Positions 51,062 through 59,100 of a DNA stretch of 64,000 nt are shown here, piece after piece. The DNA is from an uncultured Acetatifactor sp. (GTDB lineage Bacteria > Bacillota > Clostridia > Lachnospirales > Lachnospiraceae): assembly GCA_910586775.1 (NCBI GenBank), contig CAJUJN010000007.1, forward strand, positions 35,334-99,333, given 5' to 3'. Both the position numbers and the translations under genes were made by a program. The notes beneath the pieces are model-generated. The model was not told the DNA's origin. It ran no database searches and saw nothing but the letters and a program-made list of their open reading frames with translations. How positions within the stretch are numbered: position 1 is the stretch's first letter; each line of letters opens with the position of its first letter.

Positions 51062-52552
51062 ATGCAGGATAAAACAGTTAAAAAAACCGTACAGAAAAAA
51101 CACCGGGAACCGAACAACACCAGGAAAGCCGATGCCCGCCGTATTGACAATAAATGGGAAATATTTGCGACAGGCTTCTTTTTCGTGGCAGTATTTGCGG
51201 CAGTGATAGGATATCTTGGCTATTTTACAGCAACCAGTAAACAGGATATGGTTAATAACAGCTATAATTCCAGACAGGAAATTTTTCTGTCTGAAAATTA
51301 CCGCGGCTCTATCTATTCCAGGGATGGGGAAGCGCTTGCCGAAACCGTGTGGGACGAGCAGCAGAATGAGTCCCGGTCATATCCCTTTGCGGACTTGTTT
51401 GCCCACATTGTGGGATATTCCACCAAGGGGCGCATGGGTGTGGAGGCTATGGCAAATTACTACCTGATCAACACCAGTACCTCTCTGAGCAATAAAGCCG
51501 CCAATGACGCAGCCGGCTTAAAAAATCCCGGCGACAGCGTCTACACCACGCTGGATGTGCAGATACAGGAGGTAGCGGATTCCCAGCTCAATATCTATAA
51601 AGGTGCCGTCGTAGTGACAGAGGTTTCCACAGGAAAGATTCTGGCCATGGTATCCCATCCCGACTTTGACCCCAATCAGATCTCCCGGATCTGGGACTCA
51701 CTGGTGGAGAATGAAGACAGCTCCGTGCTTCTGAACCGTGCCACCCAGGGACAGTATCCCCCCGGCTCTACCTTCAAGATTATAACCGCGTTGGAATATA
51801 TCAGGGAAAATCCCGATACCTACAATAATTATTCCTATCAATGTTCAGGTACCTTTACTTCTATGGGCAGCAAAATCAATTGTTATCATAAGACAAACCA
51901 CGGACAGGTGGATTTTGAGCGTTCTTTCGCCAAATCCTGTAATTCCTCCTTTGCCAATATCGGAATGGGACTGGACAGGGAATTGTTCCGGGAGACACTG
52001 GAAGGGCTTCTGTTTAACCAGCCCCTGCCGATGACTCTTTCTCACTCCACGAGCAAGGTTACCATATCTGCAGATTCCACCACGGACGAAATGCTGCAAA
52101 CCTCTATCGGCCAGGGTAAGACACAGATTTCCCCCATGCATCTGAACATGATTACTTCCGCCATTGCCAATAACGGTATACTGATGAAGCCCTATGTCAT
52201 TGACCATGTGGAAAACGACACCGGACGTGTAATCAAATCCTTCGCTCCCGAAAGCTATGGACAGCTGCTCAGTGAAGCCGAGGCGGAAATTTTGAAAGCT
52301 ATGATGACTGCCGTAGTAGAAGAGGGTACTGCCAGAAAACTTTCGGGTCAGTCTTACACGGCCGCAGGCAAGACCGGCTCGGCGGAATATAACAGCAATG
52401 GCGACAGCCATGCCTGGTTTACCGGATTTGCGCCGGCAGAGGCTCCGGAAGTCTGTGTTACCATCATTGTGGAGGGTGCCGGAAGCGGGGGCGATTATGC
52501 GGTTCCGATTGCAAAAAGGATATTTGATGCATATTTTAACGAAAAAAAATAA
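51062..52552 (+). CDS. class B penicillin-binding protein (transpeptidase)
   Basis: 496 residues: a short basic cytoplasmic start, one membrane anchor (IFATGFFFVAVFAAVIGYLG), a reduced N-domain and the transpeptidase with S236-T-F-K, S292-C-N and K437-T-G. It is shorter than PBP2/FtsI, resembling the PbpA type that works with a RodA/FtsW partner. It cross-links peptidoglycan and is a beta-lactam target. AAAGGAGG precedes ATG 51062; it is cotranscribed with the SEDS gene. Confidence 0.94.
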   Translation: MQDKTVKKTVQKKHREPNNTRKADARRIDNKWEIFATGFFFVAVFAAVIGYLGYFTATSKQDMVNNSYNSRQEIFLSENYRGSIYSRDGEALAETVWDEQQNESRSYPFADLFAHIVGYSTKGRMGVEAMANYYLINTSTSLSNKAANDAAGLKNPGDSVYTTLDVQIQEVADSQLNIYKGAVVVTEVSTGKILAMVSHPDFDPNQISRIWDSLVENEDSSVLLNRATQGQYPPGSTFKIITALEYIRENPDTYNNYSYQCSGTFTSMGSKINCYHKTNHGQVDFERSFAKSCNSSFANIGMGLDRELFRETLEGLLFNQPLPMTLSHSTSKVTISADSTTDEMLQTSIGQGKTQISPMHLNMITSAIANNGILMKPYVIDHVENDTGRVIKSFAPESYGQLLSEAEAEILKAMMTAVVEEGTARKLSGQSYTAAGKTGSAEYNSNGDSHAWFTGFAPAEAPEVCVTIIVEGAGSGGDYAVPIAKRIFDAYFNEKK

Positions 52553-52555
52553 GTA

Positions 52556-52584
52556 TTGCACTTCCAGAAAGTTTGGATTATACT
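52556..52584 (+). promoter_or_regulatory. Nudix gene promoter
   Basis: TTGCAC (52556-52561), a 17-bp spacer and TATACT (52579-52584), starting directly at the end of the PBP gene. Confidence 0.65.
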
Positions 52585-52630
52585 AAGTGTAATTATTTTG
52601 CATTAAACACACCAGTCAGGAGGAATTGCA

Positions 52631-53083
52631 ATGCTGGAAGCAACAAGCTGTGGTGGTGTGGTAATTTTTCGAGGAAAGATCCTGCTTTTATACAAGAACT
52701 ACAAGAATAAGTACGAAGGCTGGGTTCTGCCTAAAGGCACGGTGGAGCAGGGCGAGGAGTTTAAGGAAACCGCACTGCGGGAAGTGTTGGAGGAATCGGG
52801 AGCGAAGGCTACCATCATTAAGTATATCGGAAAGAGCGAATATACCTTCAACATACCGGAGGATATTGTCGAGAAAGAAGTCCACTGGTATCTGATGATG
52901 GCTGACAGCTATTACAGCAAACCACAAAAGGAAGAATTTTTTTTGGATTCAGGTTTTTATAAATACCACGAGGCATATCATCTGCTGAAATTTTCCAATG
53001 AAAAGCAGATTCTGGAGAGGGCATACGATGAATATCTGGAACTGAAAAAAAGCAATTTATGGGGCAGCCGGAAGTACTATTAG
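52631..53083 (+). CDS. Nudix hydrolase
   Basis: 150 residues. The Nudix box runs from G36: GTVEQGEEFKETALREVLEE followed by SGA, fitting G-x5-E-x7-REUxEExGU. Nudix enzymes hydrolyse nucleoside diphosphate-linked compounds; the substrate here is unknown, with Ap4A- or NTP-type possible. AGGAGGAATTGC precedes the ATG. Monocistronic behind its own promoter. Confidence 0.93.
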   Translation: MLEATSCGGVVIFRGKILLLYKNYKNKYEGWVLPKGTVEQGEEFKETALREVLEESGAKATIIKYIGKSEYTFNIPEDIVEKEVHWYLMMADSYYSKPQKEEFFLDSGFYKYHEAYHLLKFSNEKQILERAYDEYLELKKSNLWGSRKYY

Positions 53084-53171
53084 TTTTTGTAACAGTTCAG
53101 GCAGTCAGCATCCGGCTCCTGTCTGAACTGTTGTGTATTTTCGGCTGCGTCAGGTAAAGGGATCCTCATAT

Positions 53172-53495
53172 ATGGCGCTTGGAATTGTATACCACCCCAA
53201 TTTATACCTGGGAGAAAGCATGAAAAGGGAAAAACTGGATAAGATAAAAAGAAAACTGGAAAAGAAGCCCCGTTTTTCCAGTGTATTTCTGGTGGTACTT
53301 TCGCGCAACGCCCATGAACAACTGGAGATATACAGCGCAAAACAGCTGCGGTGGAGTTATTATACGAAGTATCCGCCTTACGTGGTGGGAATTGCCGCCA
53401 ACCAGGCGGAAGCGCTCATGCTGGTTGAGGAGCTCGTGAAGAAATGCCTGAAGGAACGCGGGGATTGCGCATTAAAGGAGTATTTAAGATGCTGA
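53172..53495 (+). CDS. conserved hypothetical protein
   Basis: 107 residues from ATG 53172 (MALGIVYHPNLYLGESMKRE), after AAAGGGATCC. It has a lysine-rich helix, then an alpha/beta part (SSVFLVVLSRNAHEQLEIYS, VGIAANQAEALMLVEELVKK). No motif recognised. Its end overlaps the DUF2953 start by seven bases, so the two are coupled; both may act at the cell envelope or in sporulation, given the GerW gene that follows. Confidence 0.65.
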   Translation: MALGIVYHPNLYLGESMKREKLDKIKRKLEKKPRFSSVFLVVLSRNAHEQLEIYSAKQLRWSYYTKYPPYVVGIAANQAEALMLVEELVKKCLKERGDCALKEYLRC

Positions 53496-54703
53496 CGATA
53501 GTTTTAAAAATCCTTTCCATACTCGGTATCCTTCTTCTGGCGCTGTTCCTGTTGGCAGCCGCGGTGTTGCTCCTGATACTGTTTGTTCCCGTTACTTACC
53601 GGATTTCCGGCGCCAAAGATGAGGACGGCTTCCGGATAAGCGCAAAGGTGAAATGGCTGTACGGGCTTGTGAGGCTGCAGTACGGATATCCGGAACCCGG
53701 TGAAGCAGCGGCAAAAATACTGTTTTTTACTCTGTACAGGGTTAAGATACCGCCGGATGAAACGGCAGGTGACAGCAGGAAAGCCGGAGGCGCTGCAGAC
53801 AGCAATATCATAAAAATACCCTCCGAAAAATTTTCCGGAAAAATCATGACAGCGCTTCAAAAGAAAAAAAACCGTTCAAAGTCCGAAAAAAAGAGAACGG
53901 CTTCTATAAAGAAAACAGGTGAACCTGTAAACGGAAAAAAAGCAGGTGGTACGGAAACAGACAGTTCCGGTAAAAAAACTGTTTCTGACAGCGGGGAAAC
54001 AGGCTCTGCCGCCGAAGCGGGCACGACCGCCAAAACGGGTACAGCTACCGAAGCAGGCACGACCGCCAAAACAGGCACAGCTACCGAAGCAGACACGACC
54101 GCCAAAACAGGCATGTCCGCCGAAGCAGATGGTCCCGGAACAAATGTGATGGAAACTGACGCTGTGGAAGAGAATCATTCTGCCGAAGAAGCTTCCGCGG
54201 AGGAAAATCTTTCCTCAGAAGAAAGTGTTTCGGGATTTGGAAAGATTTTACAAAAATTTGAGAAGATAAAGTACACAATTCACAACATATATGATAAAAT
54301 AAAATGGATTTGGGATAATATATCATATTATTTAGAGCTTTTGCAGGAAGAAGAGACCAGGCAGTTTTTTTCCCATGTCCGAATGAGAACCGGGAAGATG
54401 GTAAAGAGCGTATGGCCCAGACATATCAGGGCGGATATCCTCTTTGGCACCGGTTCACCTGATACCACAGGATATCTTTACGGTGCGTATTGTATGGTCT
54501 CTCCGATGCTGAAAAAAGGCATAAATGTGACACCTGATTTCGAGGAGACAGTTTTACAGGCAGATTTTGACATCGCGGGACATATCACCATATGGGTGCT
54601 GGCAATGAACACATGCAGGATAGTACTGGACAAGCGTCTCAGGCACCTTATCAAAAAGGCTGTCTCTCCGGGAATAAAAACGGTACGGAAAAGGGCAGCA
54701 TAG
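53489..54703 (+). CDS. DUF2953 membrane protein with tandem-repeat linker
   Basis: About 404 residues from ATG 53489, behind AAAGGAG. An N-terminal membrane helix (LLALFLLAAAVLLLILFVPV) is followed by the DUF2953 core in two parts (AKVKWLYGLVRLQYGYPEPG; MVKSVWPRHIRADILFGTGS to VLAMNTCRIVL). Between them lies a linker of about 140 residues with a 12-residue unit (TAKTGTATEAGT) repeated three times. DUF2953 proteins occur next to the spore gene gerW (ytfJ/ytfI pair), as here, so a sporulation role is likely. Confidence 0.85.
   Translation: MLTIVLKILSILGILLLALFLLAAAVLLLILFVPVTYRISGAKDEDGFRISAKVKWLYGLVRLQYGYPEPGEAAAKILFFTLYRVKIPPDETAGDSRKAGGAADSNIIKIPSEKFSGKIMTALQKKKNRSKSEKKRTASIKKTGEPVNGKKAGGTETDSSGKKTVSDSGETGSAAEAGTTAKTGTATEAGTTAKTGTATEADTTAKTGMSAEADGPGTNVMETDAVEENHSAEEASAEENLSSEESVSGFGKILQKFEKIKYTIHNIYDKIKWIWDNISYYLELLQEEETRQFFSHVRMRTGKMVKSVWPRHIRADILFGTGSPDTTGYLYGAYCMVSPMLKKGINVTPDFEETVLQADFDIAGHITIWVLAMNTCRIVLDKRLRHLIKKAVSPGIKTVRKRAA
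54001..54125 (+). repeat. 36-bp in-frame tandem repeat in the DUF2953 gene
   Basis: About three copies of a 36-bp unit coding TAKTGTATEAGT-like peptides, flanked by partial units. The length is a multiple of three, so changes in copy number keep the frame. Confidence 0.8.
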
Positions 54704-54730
54704 GAGCAAAGGCTCCGGAATGGAGGAGAA

Positions 54731-55165
54731 ATGGCAGATAAAGAGAATCAGTTTCAGGGAGTAGTGGAGTCCCTTCTCAGAGGAATGGATACGGTATTAT
54801 CCACAAAGACAGTGGTTGGTGAGGCTACGAAGATTGGCGATACGATTATTTTGCCCCTGGTGGATGTTTCCTTCGGCGTCGGTGCCGGAGCAGGCAGCAA
54901 CGGAACGAAGAATTCTGCTTCCGGCGCAGGCGGCCTGGGCGGAAAGATGACCCCCAGTGCGGTACTGGTCATTAAAGACGGTGCTGTCAAGCTGGTGAAT
55001 ATCAAGAATCAGGATGCGGTTACAAAGGTGCTGGATATGGTGCCGGATCTGATTGAGAAGTTTACCAAACCGAAGGACAAAGCGGAAAGTACCAAAAAAG
55101 AAGAGGAAATATCCGATGCAGAGGTGGTTGATATCGCGTTCCCGGAAGGGGAAACCTCGAAATAA
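54731..55165 (+). CDS. gerW: GerW family sporulation protein (YtfJ)
   Basis: 144 residues. The N-terminus NQFQGVVESLLRGMDTVLST and the glycine-rich VSFGVGAGAGSN...GGLGGKMTPSAVLVIKDGAV are the YtfJ/GerW signature. In Bacillus it is needed for L-alanine-driven spore germination. GGAGGAG precedes the ATG, directly after the DUF2953 gene, matching the ytfI-ytfJ order. It shows that the host very likely makes spores. Confidence 0.93.
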   Translation: MADKENQFQGVVESLLRGMDTVLSTKTVVGEATKIGDTIILPLVDVSFGVGAGAGSNGTKNSASGAGGLGGKMTPSAVLVIKDGAVKLVNIKNQDAVTKVLDMVPDLIEKFTKPKDKAESTKKEEEISDAEVVDIAFPEGETSK

Positions 55166-55176
55166 CCTGTACGAAT

Positions 55177-55210
55177 AAAACACCCCGGCAGCATATTGCC
55201 GGGGTGTTTT
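55177..55210 (+). terminator. strong terminator after gerW
   Basis: AAAACACCCCGGCA (55177-55190) pairs perfectly with TGCCGGGGTGTTTT (55197-55210), a 14-bp stem with a 6-base loop. Confidence 0.95.
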
Positions 55211-55304
55211 ATTCATGTTGAACTGACAAAACAGATGGATTCTGTTGCCCATTGCATACTGTTAAGGAGGAAGTTCAGGAAAGTTATTTGGCATGAACCG
55301 TGCA

Positions 55305-55949
55305 TCAGCCGCATCCGTCAAGACCGCAGCACATACCTTTTGCGGCGGCAATCTGTCCTTCCTGAAGTATCCGAACCATTTCCTCTTTTGTGTATTCCTC
55401 AACGGCAATTTTCTCTCCGTTCAGATAAATGGACGGGACTCCTGTTACTTTCAGCACACTCCTGGAATCCTCCACTTCCGCTTTTACGCCTGCAGTGTAC
55501 GTTTCAACATCCAATGCATGACGGAATTCCGCCACATCGAGTCCTGCCTGCTCCGCAAGCCCGCATAAGACATCCGTTTCGCCGATATCAAGCTCTTTTT
55601 CAAAGTATGCGCGGTACACCAGATCGGTATATTTCTCCGCCAGGCCTTTTTCCCGCGCGAAAAACAAGCCTTCAAAGGCAAGACGCGTGTAGGGGCGGGG
55701 GCAGACAGAGGGCGGCAGCTTCATATCAAGGCCCAGGGACTTTGCCGGTGCCACCAGAACCTGATAGCGTTTCCTGCGTTCCTCATCATGGCAGACGTCC
55801 ACTCTTTTCTTAGGTTCCGGAGTCAGTTCCAGAGCCTGTATCCGAATCTGCGCTTCGATTTCCGTCTCCTTCAGCGCTTCCTCCAGCGCCACCTTGGCTA
55901 CCAGACAGTAGGGACATACAAAATCCGTTACAAATAAGATATTCAGCAT
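55305..55949 (-). CDS. DsbA/FrnE-like thioredoxin-fold oxidoreductase
   Basis: 214 residues, cytosolic (no signal peptide). The active site C12-P-Y-C15 is in TDFVCPYCLVAKVALEEALK. The helical insert and the cis-proline strand VTGVPSIYLNGE are those of the FrnE/DsbA family. It ends in a CCGLDGCG cysteine cluster. Likely a thiol-disulfide oxidoreductase in stress response; partner unknown. GGAGAAAAAG precedes the ATG on the minus strand. Confidence 0.88.
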   Translation of the reverse strand: MLNILFVTDFVCPYCLVAKVALEEALKETEIEAQIRIQALELTPEPKKRVDVCHDEERRKRYQVLVAPAKSLGLDMKLPPSVCPRPYTRLAFEGLFFAREKGLAEKYTDLVYRAYFEKELDIGETDVLCGLAEQAGLDVAEFRHALDVETYTAGVKAEVEDSRSVLKVTGVPSIYLNGEKIAVEEYTKEEMVRILQEGQIAAAKGMCCGLDGCG

Positions 55950-56156
55950 ACTTTTTCTCCTTTCGTTTGTTGAACCTATTCCGTTCCGACTTCTTACTTT
56001 CTTCCTCTATCATAAATGCAACAGGATACCGTGTCAAGAAATTCCGGCTGTAAAGAAGCAAAGGAAAATTCATTAACATTTTCGGGGAGAGGCTGCATAT
56101 AATAAGATAAACAGATGACCCAAACACGGTCTGCAGAAGGGGAGTATTCCTTTGTA

Positions 56157-56297
56157 ATGAAAAAAATAATCGGATTTGTCGCCTTTTTTATAGCCATCGG
56201 GATGCTGATTATGCTGATTACCCATAACAGACTGGTGGGACTGATTATCATCGCGCTTCTGTTGTTCGTGGGATATAACTGTTTCTGCGGTGACTGA
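56157..56297 (+). CDS. small membrane protein
   Basis: 46 residues from ATG 56157 (MKKIIGFVAFFIAIGMLIML), two closely spaced membrane helices, ending in CFCGD. GGGGAG lies about 13 bases upstream, rather far. It resembles small conserved membrane proteins of Lachnospiraceae with no known function. Confidence 0.55.
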   Translation: MKKIIGFVAFFIAIGMLIMLITHNRLVGLIIIALLLFVGYNCFCGD

Positions 56298-56410
56298 AGC
56301 CCTGCCTTTATCTGCTGCCGGTCCCGACGCAGGGCAGGGCACCGGCCTGCGTGAGTGCGCTTTCTGACCATATTTTGGAGCTGTTCCCTTCAAGTGACCG
56401 TCCGCACAAA

Positions 56411-56439
56411 AAAAGAACAGGCACAAAACCTGTTCTTTT
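56411..56439. terminator. terminator of rpmB (minus strand), bidirectional
   Basis: AAAAGAACAGG (56411-56421) pairs with CCTGTTCTTTT (56429-56439). Read on the minus strand it is followed by a T-run, just after the rpmB stop. Confidence 0.85.
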
Positions 56440-56446
56440 CAGATTC

Positions 56447-56632
56447 TTAAGCTCTTTCTACTCTGCCGGACTTCAGGCAGCCTGTGCAGACATGCAGTCT
56501 CTTTGCCCCGCCGTTAACCTTGCACTTTACCCGCTTGACATTCGCTTTCCACATTGCATTGGTCTTTCTATTAGAATGGCTTACATTATGACCGAACTGA
56601 ACGCCCTTCCCACAAATATCACACTTAGCCAT
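56447..56632 (-). CDS. rpmB: 50S ribosomal protein bL28
   Basis: 61 residues. MAKCDICGKGVQFGHNVSHS, NRKTNAMWKANVKRV and CTGCLKSGRVER are diagnostic, including the CxxC...CxxC zinc pairs of the zinc-binding form. GGAGGTGTC precedes the ATG. Divergent from asp23-fakA, as in Bacillus rpmB/yloU-yloV. Confidence 0.97.
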   Translation of the reverse strand: MAKCDICGKGVQFGHNVSHSNRKTNAMWKANVKRVKCKVNGGAKRLHVCTGCLKSGRVERA

Positions 56633-56850
56633 TTTGACACCTCCTCGATACGCGCGTGTTCTTACGCTTTAGATTTATTCATAACAGTAGTATATTAACA
56701 GAAAAAAGTGGAAAAATCAAGTAAAAAAATTCTTTTTTTAATTTTTATATTTAATATTCCCTTTTTCAGGGAAAGCTGTTAAAATAACAGTTATATATGT
56801 GCTGAAAAGGCGTTTGCATTTCAATTGAAAAGCGGAAGGAAGGGTTGAGG

Positions 56851-57210
56851 ATGAAAGGTTCTTCTATGAATACCCATATGGGAAAAATTGTCGTTCATAA
56901 CGAAGTAATCGCCCAATATGCGGGAAGCGTTGCCGTGGAATGCTTCGGCATCGTGGGCATGGCCGGTGTCAGTGTAAAGGACGGGCTGGTGAAGCTGCTC
57001 AAAAAGGACAGCATTACCAGGGGCATCAGCGTCACGCTGCGGCAGAATAAGCTTATTCTGGATTTTCATGTCATTGTTGCTTACGGTGTCAGTATCCTGG
57101 CTGTCACGGATAATCTGATCAGCAATGTGAAGTATAAGGTAGAAGAGTTTACCGGTATTCAAATCGAAAAAATCAACATCTATGTAGATGGTGTCAGAGT
57201 GATTGATTAA
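56851..57210 (+). CDS. Asp23/Gls24 family envelope stress protein (YloU)
   Basis: 119 residues from ATG 56851, eight bases after AGGAAGGG. The Asp23 domain is complete: GKIVVHNEVIAQYAGSVAVE, CFGIVGMAG, GISVTLRQNKLILDFHVIVA and VEEFTGIQIEKINIYVDGV. YloU is conserved next to yloV (fakA). A palindrome CTGTTAAAATAACAG at 56776-56790 lies upstream and could be an operator. The A+T-rich stretch 56700-56830 is the divergent promoter region with rpmB. Confidence 0.9.
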   Translation: MKGSSMNTHMGKIVVHNEVIAQYAGSVAVECFGIVGMAGVSVKDGLVKLLKKDSITRGISVTLRQNKLILDFHVIVAYGVSILAVTDNLISNVKYKVEEFTGIQIEKINIYVDGVRVID

Positions 57211-57223
57211 GGAGGACTGTATC

Positions 57224-58978
57224 GTGAGTTTACAACAAATCGATGCCAAGATGCTTTCGAAAATGTTCTTAGCCGGGGCGAAGAATCTGGAGAGCAAAAA
57301 AGAATGGATCAATGAATTGAATGTTTTTCCTGTTCCCGACGGCGACACAGGTACCAATATGACTATGACTATCATGTCGGCGGCAAAGGAAGTATCTGCC
57401 CTGGGGGACGGTATTGATATGCAGAGCCTCTGCAAGGCGGTTTCCAGCGGCTCCCTTCGGGGCGCCAGGGGGAATTCCGGCGTTATCCTTTCACAGCTGC
57501 TCCGCGGTTTTACCAAGCGGATTAAGGAGGAGGAGATTCTGACCATCCCCATTCTCACGGAAGCTTTTGAAAAGGCAGTGGAAACTGCATACAAGGCGGT
57601 TATGAAACCGAAAGAGGGAACTATCCTCACCGTTGCCAGAGGAAGTGCGGATAAGGCGAAGCTGTTGGTGGAGGACGGTATTGACGACATGGAAGTCTTC
57701 CTGACCACTGTTCTGGAGCATGCCAGATATGTGCTGAGTCAGACGCCTGAAATGTTGCCTGTACTGAAACAGGCCGGTGTGGTGGATTCCGGCGGGCAGG
57801 GACTTGTGGAAGTTCTGGCCGGTGCAGTGGACTTCTTCCTTGGAAAGGAAGTTGATTTATCTGTTTCTGCCGAGGGAAAATCTGTCCAGGCGCAAAGCGT
57901 TAAGTCAGGAGCCAATGATGCCCGGATGCAGGCGGAAGCGGAAGTGGAGATTAAGTTCGGCTACTGTACCGAATTCATTATCATGCTGAATAAGCCCTTT
58001 AACATTAAAGCCGAACTGGATTTCAAGGCTTTCCTGGAGTCCATCGGTGACTCTATCGTATGTGTGGCGGATGAGGATGTCGTGAAAGTGCACGTACATA
58101 CCAATGACCCTGGCCTTGCCATCCAGAAGGCATTGACGTATGGTGCACTCTCCAATATGAAGATAGACAATATGCGTCTGGAGCATCAGGAGAAGCTGTT
58201 TAAAATGTCCGCAAAGGAAAGTGGAAAAAGCACGGAAACAGAAAGCGCTCCCGGTTCGAAAGCGCCTGCTCCGGAACCCCAGGCATCACAGACGGCTCCT
58301 GCAGCAGATGAGTCTCCCAGGGATTATGGTTTCATCGCCGTTTCCGCAGGTGAAGGCATGAGTGAGATATTCAGGAGTCTGGGTGTGGACCATATCATCG
58401 AGGGCGGGCAGACCATGAATCCCAGTACTGCCGACATTCTGGAGGCAGTGGACCACGTAAATGCCAGAACGATTTTCGTCCTGCCCAACAATAAAAACAT
58501 TATCCTGGCGGCAAACCAGGCGGCGGAGCTGACTGCGGAGAAAGACCTGCTGGTCATCCCGACCAAAACGATTCCCCAAGGGATTACTGCAGTTATCAAT
58601 TTTGTCCCCGAAATGTCCGCCGACGAGAATGAAGCGAATATGATCAGCGAGATTAAAAATGTCAGCACCGGCGAAGTCACATATGCGGTGCGGGATACCA
58701 TAATAGACGATAAGGAAATCCGAAAGGGTGATTTCATGGGTATCGGCGACAACGGCATCCTTGCTGTGGGCAGTGACATCAGCGGAGTGGCGAAGGATAC
58801 CATCACAGGCATGGTAAAGGAGGATTCCGAACTGATCAGTATTTATTACGGAAGCGATATCAATGAGTCGGATGCGGAAAGTTTCCGCGCCCAAATTGCG
58901 GAAAGTTACCCTGACTGCGATATAGAACTGCAGTATGGCGGCCAGCCTATCTATTATTATATTATGTCTGTGGAATAA
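57224..58978 (+). CDS. fakA: fatty acid kinase subunit FakA (YloV, DAK2 fusion)
   Basis: About 584 residues from GTG 57224 (SLQQIDAKMLSKMFLAGAKN), with GGAGG upstream. The N-terminal DhaL kinase domain has the nucleotide/Mg loop PVPDGDTGTNMTMTI and SSGSLRGARGNSGVILSQLL. A middle domain and a proline/serine-rich linker (about 335-365) precede the C-terminal EDD/DAK1-like domain (VGDNGILAVG-type end). FakA phosphorylates fatty acids carried by FakB proteins; a DegV/FakB-like gene lies 2.4 kb downstream. Coupled to the asp23 gene. Confidence 0.92.
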   Translation: MSLQQIDAKMLSKMFLAGAKNLESKKEWINELNVFPVPDGDTGTNMTMTIMSAAKEVSALGDGIDMQSLCKAVSSGSLRGARGNSGVILSQLLRGFTKRIKEEEILTIPILTEAFEKAVETAYKAVMKPKEGTILTVARGSADKAKLLVEDGIDDMEVFLTTVLEHARYVLSQTPEMLPVLKQAGVVDSGGQGLVEVLAGAVDFFLGKEVDLSVSAEGKSVQAQSVKSGANDARMQAEAEVEIKFGYCTEFIIMLNKPFNIKAELDFKAFLESIGDSIVCVADEDVVKVHVHTNDPGLAIQKALTYGALSNMKIDNMRLEHQEKLFKMSAKESGKSTETESAPGSKAPAPEPQASQTAPAADESPRDYGFIAVSAGEGMSEIFRSLGVDHIIEGGQTMNPSTADILEAVDHVNARTIFVLPNNKNIILAANQAAELTAEKDLLVIPTKTIPQGITAVINFVPEMSADENEANMISEIKNVSTGEVTYAVRDTIIDDKEIRKGDFMGIGDNGILAVGSDISGVAKDTITGMVKEDSELISIYYGSDINESDAESFRAQIAESYPDCDIELQYGGQPIYYYIMSVE

Positions 58979-59100
58979 GAAGAGAAATTTTATTGCAGGG
59001 GGAGACAGACGATGCGCTGTCTCCTTTTCTTGGCGGCTTTTATAAAAAGGAAATTTTTCGGAAAAAATCTGATGTTATATTTATGAGAGCGAGGGATTCC

